This document shows positions 7,684 through 10,572 of a stretch of DNA of 10,572 nt, piece after piece; position 1 is the first letter of the stretch; each line of letters begins with the position of its first letter. The stretch is from positions 1 to 10,572 of the forward strand of contig CAKTHW010000052.1 in NCBI GenBank assembly GCA_934565425.1. Reading direction: 5' to 3'. Source of the stretch: an uncultured Oscillospiraceae bacterium (GTDB taxonomy: Bacteria > Bacillota > Clostridia > Oscillospirales > Oscillospiraceae). The translations under genes were made by a program, and so were the position numbers. Below the pieces are notes generated by a model. The model was given only the letters and a program-made list of their open reading frames with translations. It was not told the DNA's origin and ran no database searches.

Positions 7684-8475
7684 TCATTTCACCAATTTGC
7701 AAAAGCATTCTTCTTTATGTTCCAAACCGGTCACCTCAACCTGGCCAAATCGACTGGCCTGCGCCGCCTGTCTGATGTCGTCCACGCCGAACAGACGGTA
7801 GTGGGTGGCGGTGAGCAAGATCTTGCGCTCCTTGCCCGGACGCATCCGAGCCATGTTCACCTCTGCCACTCCGCGCTGGTAGTCAAAGCGCCGCTGCATC
7901 AGGATGACGGACAGGTCACCTTCCTCGTCCGCCATGGTGATGGGCACCAGGTCACCGGTCACAATGGTCTCATGTTCCTGCCGGGGCAGGTTCTCGATAT
8001 CGAAGCACAGGCAGCCCCCCTCCTTCAACTGGTCATAGATGTGGTCGAAGAAGGTCTCAAAGGGGCCTTGCAGCAGCCGGATGCCGGTGGCGCCGATCAT
8101 CACGGTGCCGTACTGCTCCGGCAGGTCCAGCTGTGTCATATCCTGGCAGTACAGGTGGACCCGAGGGAGGAGCCGTTTGTTCCGCCGCCGGAGGTTTTCC
8201 GACAGCTTGTCCAGCATATCCTGGGACAGATCCACCCCGGTCACCTCCATCCCCAGCTTGGCCGTGGGGATGGTCAGGCGACCGCTGCCGCAGCACAGAT
8301 CCAGGACCGGGCCGCCGTGGAGGGCGATGGCCTGCTGGAACTGGGAGAACTCTCCGTTCCCGTGACAGATCTGGTCGTAGAGCTCCACGGTGTTGCCGTA
8401 GTAGAACTCCTGTTCCTCGACATCCGCCGGAAATTCCTGGATCAGATCCGCAAAGAATCCAAAATAACGCTCCAT
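7684..8475 (-). CDS. Class I SAM-dependent methyltransferase (putative peptide C-terminal N-methyltransferase)
   Basis: The protein is 263 residues. Motif I is VLDLCCGSGR (57-66), the acidic ribose-binding Asp82 follows in GVDLS (80-84), and DMTQLDLP (112-119) and the GGCLCFDIE strand (153-161) complete a typical Rossmann methyltransferase of the methyltransf_25 kind. I chose the ATG at 8475 because AAAGGAG lies 7 nt upstream. An in-frame ATG at 8529 would add 18 residues that are charged, poorly conserved in character and without an RBS. The gene follows the four precursors after 134 bp and its stop nearly touches the RBS of the SPASM gene. In a daptide-like pathway it would N,N-dimethylate the amine made by the aminotransferase. 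An alternative is methylation of the peptide N-terminus or another residue. The family call is firm; the substrate is inferred. Confidence 0.9.
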   Translation of the reverse strand: MERYFGFFADLIQEFPADVEEQEFYYGNTVELYDQICHGNGEFSQFQQAIALHGGPVLDLCCGSGRLTIPTAKLGMEVTGVDLSQDMLDKLSENLRRRNKRLLPRVHLYCQDMTQLDLPEQYGTVMIGATGIRLLQGPFETFFDHIYDQLKEGGCLCFDIENLPRQEHETIVTGDLVPITMADEEGDLSVILMQRRFDYQRGVAEVNMARMRPGKERKILLTATHYRLFGVDDIRQAAQASRFGQVEVTGLEHKEECFCKLVK

Positions 8476-8523
8476 CTTGCCGCTCCTTTCTGCTGCCCTT
8501 CTGTGCTCGTGCTCGTTGTGGAA

Positions 8524-8536
8524 GCACATTTAGGTT
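8524..8536. repeat. Left arm of a 13-bp inverted repeat bracketing the precursor genes
   Basis: GCACATTTAGGTT here is the exact reverse complement of 9283-9295. This arm lies in the 134-bp gap between precursor 4 and the methyltransferase. That gap holds no convincing terminator: the best hairpin on the minus strand is a 5-bp GCAGC/GCTGC stem around 8570 without a T-run. Read-through into the biosynthetic genes is therefore expected, although some attenuation is possible. A 13-bp match can occur by chance in a window of this size; only its placement is suggestive. Confidence 0.4.
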
Positions 8537-8609
8537 ACAGGAATGTTTTCAGTTACGTAAGTTTGCAGCGGGTGGTCTGCTGCCAGTCCATCCGTTGTCG
8601 TGCCGTCGA

Positions 8610-8750
8610 TCAGGTCACAACTGCGACGATAGCGACGACGCCAGTGCCGATGGCCAGGCCCTTGCCCACGCCATCGATGAAGTCATAGAATGCGCCCAGT
8701 TCTTCGACGGATTCCAATTCTTCAAACATCACGTTCTTCTTGTCGTTCAT
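8610..8750 (-). CDS. RiPP precursor peptide 4 (daptide-like, C-terminal Thr)
   Basis: A 46-residue peptide. It begins MNDKKNVMFEELESVEELGA, an acidic leader carrying the motif FEELE(T/S)VE(E/D)L that is shared by all four small ORFs. It continues as FYDF, then a Gly/Val/Ala/Ile-rich hydrophobic helix, and ends VAVVT. There is no Cys and Ser occurs only in the leader, so lanthionine, thiazole and sactionine chemistry are excluded; the invariant last residue, Thr, is the likely modification site. AAAGGAG lies 8 nt before the ATG. It differs from precursor 3 at only two residues (V7 versus L7, I25 versus L25). The product is probably a short membrane-active peptide. The cleavage site cannot be fixed from sequence, but the transition after the VEEL leader motif is plausible. 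Confidence 0.9.
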   Translation of the reverse strand: MNDKKNVMFEELESVEELGAFYDFIDGVGKGLAIGTGVVAIVAVVT

Positions 8751-8781
8751 GTGTCATACTCCTTTTGTTCTCGTTGACCGA

Positions 8782-8922
8782 TCAGGTCACAACTGCGACG
8801 ATGGCGACCACGCCGGTGCCGATGGCCAGGCCCTTGCCCACGCCATCCAAGAAGTCGTAGAATGCGCCCAGTTCTTCGACGGATTCCAGTTCCTCAAACA
8901 TCAGGTTCTTCTTGTCGTTCAT
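8782..8922 (-). CDS. RiPP precursor peptide 3 (daptide-like, C-terminal Thr)
   Basis: A 46-residue peptide nearly identical to precursor 4 (L7 and L25 in place of V7 and I25). It begins MNDKKNLMFEELESVEELGA and ends IVAVVT. GAGGTG about 7 nt upstream serves as the RBS. The hydrophobic half has small residues at regular spacing (GVGKGLAIGTG), which suits packing of a transmembrane helix. One Lys and two Asp at the start of the core are the only charges after the leader. A pair of near-identical precursors suggests either gene dosage or a two-peptide product with minor variants. Confidence 0.9.
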   Translation of the reverse strand: MNDKKNLMFEELESVEELGAFYDFLDGVGKGLAIGTGVVAIVAVVT

Positions 8923-8966
8923 GTGTCTACACCTCGATTCGTTTTGGGATTCTGACCGACGGGCGA

Positions 8967-9092
8967 TCAGGTCACTGCGACGTAGACAACGATGCCGATG
9001 CCGAAGCCGATGACAGTGCCGACACCAGCTTCCACCCAGCCCAGTTCTTCCACGGTTTCCAGTTCTTCAAAGTACAGCTGCTTGTTATCCAT
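8967..9092 (-). CDS. RiPP precursor peptide 2 (daptide-like, C-terminal Thr)
   Basis: A 41-residue peptide starting MDNKQLYFEELETVEELGWV and ending VVYVAVT. A strong GGAGG lies 7 nt before the ATG. It shares the leader motif with the others but has a different core: after Trp-Val-Glu-Ala it is a run of Gly, Val, Ile, Thr and Phe with almost no charge. The C-terminal Thr is kept although the preceding residues vary (VVT, AVT, VAT across the set), which points to the Thr as the feature under selection. No Cys or Ser is present. It is too short to be recognised by most automated gene callers. Confidence 0.9.
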   Translation of the reverse strand: MDNKQLYFEELETVEELGWVEAGVGTVIGFGIGIVVYVAVT

Positions 9093-9129
9093 GGTGGTTC
9101 CTCCGAGTATTCCTGTCTTTTGGTTCTGA

Positions 9130-9258
9130 TTAGGTTGCGACCGCACCGTAGACGATCAGGCCGATCACGAAGCCGAAGCCAACGCCTGCGCCAGCATCCT
9201 TCCAGTCGATCAGGTCTTCTACCGTCTCCAGCTCTTCAAAGTACAAATCCTTAGTCAT
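9130..9258 (-). CDS. RiPP precursor peptide 1 (daptide-like, C-terminal Thr), first gene of the operon
   Basis: A 42-residue peptide starting MTKDLYFEELETVEDLIDWK and ending VYGAVAT. AGGAG lies 8 nt upstream of the ATG, and the start is about 38 nt from the predicted transcription start, so this is the first cistron. The leader motif reads FEELETVEDL. The core is DAGAGVGFGF followed by a hydrophobic tail and the invariant Thr. Sequence similarity to precursor 2 is concentrated in the leader and in the aromatic-small-residue tail (VY followed by Gly/Val, Ala, Val, Thr). There is no Cys or Ser. The product would be a different mature peptide from that of precursors 2-4, so the operon may make a mixture acting together. 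Confidence 0.9.
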   Translation of the reverse strand: MTKDLYFEELETVEDLIDWKDAGAGVGFGFVIGLIVYGAVAT

Positions 9259-9282
9259 GTTTTGTTCTCCTATCGAATGTGC

Positions 9283-9295
9283 AACCTAAATGTGC
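9283..9295. repeat. Right arm of the 13-bp inverted repeat, at the operon transcription start
   Basis: AACCTAAATGTGC, reverse complement of 8524-8536. On the minus strand it begins 8 bp after the -10 element of the precursor operon, at about the transcription start and early leader, a position where an operator would block RNA polymerase. Confidence 0.4.
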
Positions 9296-9302
9296 CACCA
9301 TT

Positions 9303-9311
9303 ATTGTAGCA
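9303..9311 (-). promoter_or_regulatory. Extended -10 promoter of the peptide operon
   Basis: The minus strand reads TGCTACAAT, an extended -10 (TGn plus TACAAT, five of six matches to TATAAT). No good -35 is seen 16-18 bp upstream (TATTTG is the best), which suits a promoter helped by an activator. Transcription would start near 9296, giving a 5' leader of about 38 nt to precursor 1. Possible activator sites lie upstream at 9363-9424. Confidence 0.6.
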
Positions 9312-9362
9312 AACCCCTATTTCTGCAAATACCACACTTTTGATAAGGCTTTTGAAAGAGTG

Positions 9363-9424
9363 TGTAAAGTCTGGCGTGGAAATGTAAAGAGGAGGTTAAC
9401 TTTTCCCGTTCTGGTTTACATTTC
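9363..9424. promoter_or_regulatory. Cluster of TGTAAA/TTTACA elements upstream of the peptide operon
   Basis: TGTAAAG occurs at 9363-9369 and again at 9383-9389, exactly 20 bp apart (two helical turns), and an inverted copy TTTACA lies at 9415-9420. The last two belong to a 10-bp perfect inverted repeat, GAAATGTAAA (9379-9388) with TTTACATTTC (9415-9424). The elements sit about 55-115 bp upstream of the operon's -10, where an activator dimer would bind. Direct repeats about two turns apart are used by LytTR-type response regulators, but I cannot match a known consensus. The function is a proposal. Confidence 0.4.
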
Positions 9425-9460
9425 TCTTAAAACTGTCCAATCACTCCGTCCTGCGGAGTC

Positions 9461-9498
9461 AAAAAAACAGCTCCCGCTCGTATCCGAACGGAAGCTGT
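9461..9498 (-). terminator. Intrinsic terminator, minus strand
   Basis: On the minus strand ACAGCTTCCGTTCG pairs with CGAGCGGGAGCTGT (14 pairs including two G-U) around a GATA loop and is followed by seven T. It is oriented to end transcripts coming from the right, such as the candidate toxin mRNA starting near 9863, and so insulates the peptide operon promoter from upstream read-through. Confidence 0.9.
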
Positions 9499-9515
9499 GA
9501 TTATTGAAATTGGAT

Positions 9516-9545
9516 TTGACACCCTGGGAAGGTGCGTGGTCTAAT
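9516..9545 (+). promoter_or_regulatory. Plus-strand promoter of a small RNA
   Basis: TTGACA (9516-9521), an 18-bp spacer and TCTAAT (9540-9545), close to the housekeeping sigma consensus. No plus-strand ORF with an RBS follows, only about 105 bp and then a terminator, so it most likely drives a small non-coding RNA. Confidence 0.7.
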
Positions 9546-9595
9546 AAGGATGTGGAAACCCAGATGGTTGCCACATCGTAGAAACTATACGAAAA

Positions 9596-9611
9596 TGTAA
9601 ATCACTTTACA
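9596..9611. repeat. Palindrome TGTAAA-TCAC-TTTACA
   Basis: A perfect 6-bp inverted repeat with a 4-bp centre. It uses the same hexamer as the cluster at 9363-9424, so it could be an operator for the same regulator. It could also simply be a hairpin within the candidate antisense RNA. Confidence 0.4.
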
Positions 9612-9616
9612 CCTCA

Positions 9617-9655
9617 GTAAGTCATCTGTTCGCGGCAGATGGCTTACTTCTTTTT
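9617..9655 (+). terminator. Intrinsic terminator of the candidate antisense RNA
   Basis: GTAAGTCATCTG (9617-9628) pairs with CAGATGGCTTAC (9636-9647), 12 pairs with one G-U, around a 7-nt loop, followed by TTCTTTTT. The T-run exists only on the plus strand, which fixes the direction. The stem's right arm overlaps the stop codon of the opposite-strand small ORF. Confidence 0.85.
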
Positions 9656-9733
9656 GTTATGGAACCGATCCCACACCTGGATCAAGACCCAGGCGATGGA
9701 TACCATCCAAAAAACATCTTGAAGAGTAATGAT
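9644..9733 (-). CDS. Small hydrophobic peptide, holin-like/type I toxin-like, non-ATG start or start lost
   Basis: The minus strand has CGGAGGTGAT (SD core at 9740-9744), a perfect anti-16S match. Nine nucleotides after GGAGG the frame reads ATT-ACT-CTT, and six nucleotides after it reads ATC. From the ATC the peptide would be 29 residues: ITLQDVFW, a hydrophobic helix MVSIAWVLIQVW (10-21), then the basic tail DRFHNKKK. Short acidic/polar start, one membrane helix and a Lys-rich end is the pattern of type I membrane toxins annotated in Firmicutes as putative holin-like toxins. No ATG, GTG or TTG is at the right distance. The first ATG in frame (9706) would leave 20 residues and is 33 nt from the SD. 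Either an ATT/ATC start is used or the gene has lost its start. Its promoter (9870-9898) and convergent antisense RNA support a real module. Confidence 0.5.
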   Translation of the reverse strand: MITLQDVFWMVSIAWVLIQVWDRFHNKKK

Positions 9734-9746
9734 GTATCACCTCCGT

Positions 9747-9862
9747 AGGAATATTTCCCGCAGAAGCTACATACACGCCTCCATTCCGCTCCCGCGGGAT
9801 GACAGGCAACCATCCTTTGAACCATACACCATCTACCTGAAACGTGGATGGTGGGTTTCCAC
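9747..9862 (-). other. Structured 5' leader of the small-peptide transcript
   Basis: About 115 nt of untranslated RNA between the predicted start near 9863 and the Shine-Dalgarno. It contains a 7-bp hairpin (CACCATC 9827-9833 with GATGGTG 9847-9853) and a CCCGCGGG palindrome (9791-9798). Long folded leaders that delay translation are common in type I toxin mRNAs. I see no known riboswitch. Minus-strand reading frames across it begin upstream of the transcription start and are not credible genes. Confidence 0.35.
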
Positions 9863-9872
9863 GGGAAATATT
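9750..9872. repeat. 11-bp inverted repeat around the leader region
   Basis: AATATTTCCCG at 9750-9760 is the exact reverse complement of 9862-9872. The right arm overlaps the -10 and start region of the minus-strand promoter and the left arm lies just upstream of the Shine-Dalgarno. Most of the right arm would not be transcribed, so RNA pairing is unlikely; a protein-binding pair or chance is more plausible. Confidence 0.3.
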
Positions 9873-9898
9873 TTACCAAATCGTGTGGAATCTGTCAA
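9870..9898 (-). promoter_or_regulatory. Minus-strand promoter of the small-peptide transcript
   Basis: TTGACA (9893-9898), a 17-bp spacer and TAAAAT (9870-9875): essentially consensus spacing with a perfect -35. It lies just beyond the tsf terminator and points toward the small hydrophobic ORF. Start predicted near 9863. Confidence 0.8.
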
Positions 9899-9922
9899 AT
9901 AAGCTCTCATCTCCCACCACGC

Positions 9923-9951
9923 AAAAAACGGGCAGTCCTCAGACTGCCCGT
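9923..9951 (-). terminator. Intrinsic terminator of tsf
   Basis: The minus strand reads ACGGGCAGTC, a 4-nt loop, GACTGCCCGT and then a run of T (plus-strand A at 9923-9928). The 10-bp perfect stem lies 38 bp beyond the tsf stop codon. On the plus strand the following TTTGCTTTG is a poor T-run, so it acts mainly for tsf. Confidence 0.92.
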
Positions 9952-9988
9952 TTGCTTTGCTTCGTTGTGTCAGTGTCGCGGAGCGCGA

Positions 9989-10572
9989 TTACTTGATCAT
10001 GCTGGCGACTTCTGCTGCGAAGTCTTCTTCCTTCTTTTCCAGACCTTCGCCGGTCTCGAAGCGAGTGAACTTGACGACCTTGATGTCGCCGCCGACTTCC
10101 TTAGCGATTGCCTTGACGTGCTGTTCGACGGTCATCTTGCTTTCCTTGACGAACTGCTGGTTGAGCAGGCACACTTCTGCAAAGTAGTTGTTCATACGGC
10201 CAGCGACCTTCTTCTCAGCGATCATCTGCTTCTTTTCTTCGGGCATCTTGGTGTTGGAAGCGTTCTCCTCCAGAGCCTTTGCCAGCTGGACAGCCTTTTC
10301 CTTCTCCACTTCTTCTTCAGGAACTTCGTCGCTGGAGACATAAGCGGGGTTCATTGCTGCGATCTGCATTGCCAGATCCTTGCCCAGGTTGATGACGGTC
10401 TCGTTGGTCTTCAGTTCATCAGCCACGTCCAGGTTCACCAGAACGCCGATCTTGCCGTTCATGTGGACGTAGGGGATGTTCAGGCCGGTATCATAGCGGA
10501 CGAAACGGCGCAGCTGCAGGTTTTCGCCGATGGCCAGAACCTTGTCAGCGGTGACAGCATCCACGGTACGGT
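9989..10572 (-). CDS. tsf: Elongation factor Ts, C-terminal part (5' end outside the window)
   Basis: The last 194 or so codons of EF-Ts, the nucleotide exchange factor that recycles EF-Tu from GDP to GTP during translation. Diagnostic stretches include LQLRRFVRYD, VNLDVADELK, DLAMQIAAMNPAY, LLNQQFVKESKMTVEQHV and the basic/acidic C-terminus ending ASMIK. This is the dimerisation-domain half of the protein. A GTG at 10562-10564 is an internal Val, because the frame continues upstream with Arg-Thr and the family's N-terminal UBA-like region is missing here. The gene would normally follow rpsB, expected to the right of the window. It is a core housekeeping gene with no link to the peptide cluster, so the cluster sits as an accessory block beside it. 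Confidence 0.97.
   Translation of the reverse strand, partial: RTVDAVTADKVLAIGENLQLRRFVRYDTGLNIPYVHMNGKIGVLVNLDVADELKTNETVINLGKDLAMQIAAMNPAYVSSDEVPEEEVEKEKAVQLAKALEENASNTKMPEEKKQMIAEKKVAGRMNNYFAEVCLLNQQFVKESKMTVEQHVKAIAKEVGGDIKVVKFTRFETGEGLEKKEEDFAAEVASMIK

Larger units (their letters stand above)
8608..8927 (-). repeat. Tandem duplication carrying precursor genes 3 and 4
   Basis: Positions 8608-8755 and 8780-8927 align without gaps over 148 bp, offset by 172 bp, with nine mismatches that I can count. Six are silent. The other three cause the V/L change at residue 7 and the I/L change at residue 25. The repeat includes the whole gene from just after the stop codon to the GACAC before the ATG, but not the Shine-Dalgarno, which differs between copies. 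This is a recent gene duplication under purifying selection on the peptide. Confidence 0.93.
9552..9656 (+). ncRNA. Candidate antisense RNA (type I antitoxin-like), about 105 nt
   Basis: The RNA is bounded by the consensus promoter at 9516-9545 and the hairpin terminator at 9617-9655, all on the plus strand. Its 3' end overlaps the last codons of the small hydrophobic ORF on the minus strand (stop at 9644-9646), and its whole length is antisense to the 3' untranslated part of that transcript, which would run on to the terminator at 9461-9498. Convergent 3' overlap of this kind is seen in txpA/RatA and bsrG/SR4 type I systems. It contains an internal palindrome at 9596-9611. Ends are predicted, not measured. 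Confidence 0.55.

Noticed and set aside
8476..8529. Longer methyltransferase start at 8529
   Set aside because: The ATG at 8529 has no Shine-Dalgarno and would begin inside the 13-bp repeat region. The ATG at 8475 has AAAGGAG at 7 nt and begins a normal methyltransferase N-terminus.
7069..8688. A 539-codon open frame on the plus strand
   Set aside because: It lies antisense to the SPASM and methyltransferase genes, has low-complexity His/Gln/Gly-rich composition, no family-like motifs, and crosses several real genes. It is a by-product of G+C-rich codon use on the other strand. The same holds for plus-strand frames at 805-2322, 2166-2747, 3834-5111 and 6349-7038.
8610..9258. Lanthipeptide, sactipeptide or ranthipeptide precursors
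   Set aside because: None of the four peptides contains Cys, and no lanthionine synthetase or active radical SAM enzyme is encoded in the window.
9279..9500. A 73-codon plus-strand frame
   Set aside because: It has no RBS at its start, opposes the operon promoter, and ends across the minus-strand terminator. Composition is not protein-like.
4..9520. TTGGATTTGAC shared by 4-14 and 9510-9520
   Set aside because: Eleven identical bases are expected several times by chance in a window this long, and one copy is in coding sequence, so I do not treat them as element ends.
9682..9879. A 65-codon minus-strand frame
   Set aside because: It would start with TTG upstream of the predicted transcription start, has no RBS and overlaps the better supported small-peptide frame.
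1..10572. CRISPR array, tRNA, rRNA, insertion sequence or phage genes
   Set aside because: No regularly spaced repeats, tRNA-like cloverleaf with TTCGA-type loop, transposase or integrase frames were found on either strand.

Overview
The window looks like part of a chromosome from a fairly G+C-rich Clostridia species, probably an Oscillospirales-type gut or anaerobic bacterium. The evidence is a gram-positive EF-Ts gene (tsf) at the right edge, AGGAGG-type ribosome binding sites, tight all-minus-strand operon packing and clostridial-style protein sequences. The species assignment is an inference; no rRNA or other marker that would settle it lies in the window.

Right edge (about 9920-10572): the 3' part of tsf on the minus strand, closed by a strong intrinsic terminator. 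Middle gap (about 9260-9920): this stretch has no conventional gene but is dense in signals. It holds a candidate type I toxin-antitoxin module: a consensus minus-strand promoter, a structured leader, a small hydrophobic peptide ORF with a perfect Shine-Dalgarno but no ATG, and a convergent plus-strand RNA of about 105 nt with its own consensus promoter and terminator. Left of that are a minus-strand terminator, a cluster of TTTACA/TGTAAA elements, and an extended -10 promoter that starts the main operon.

Main operon (9311 down to 1, all minus strand, leaving the window at the left edge): four tandem precursor peptides of 41-46 residues, a SAM methyltransferase, a large SPASM protein with a radical-SAM-like fold but no CX3CX2C motif, a class III PLP aminotransferase, an M50 intramembrane-type metalloprotease with a PqqD-like N-terminus, an ABC transporter ATPase and its NatB-like permease, a short-chain dehydrogenase (SDR), and the first 11 codons of one more gene. 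Gaps are 4-bp overlaps to about 45 bp, except for 134 bp between the last precursor and the methyltransferase.

My main interpretation is a daptide-like RiPP cluster. In daptides the invariant C-terminal threonine of a hydrophobic, Cys-free precursor is oxidatively decarboxylated to an aminoacetone-type ketone, transaminated, and N,N-dimethylated, which gives a C-terminal dimethyl-1,2-propanediamine. All four precursors here end in Thr, lack Cys, and share an acidic leader with the motif FEELE(T/S)VE(E/D)L. The operon supplies an oxidoreductase (SDR), an aminotransferase, a methyltransferase, a membrane protease and an exporter, which covers the pathway. The unusual part is the SPASM protein: its auxiliary-cluster cysteines are intact, it ends in a PqqD-like (RiPP-recognition-like) domain, and the radical SAM cysteine motif appears to have been lost. 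It may be a recognition scaffold or an oxidative partner of the SDR. Chemistry and product are inferred; only the sequences, motifs and gene order are seen directly.
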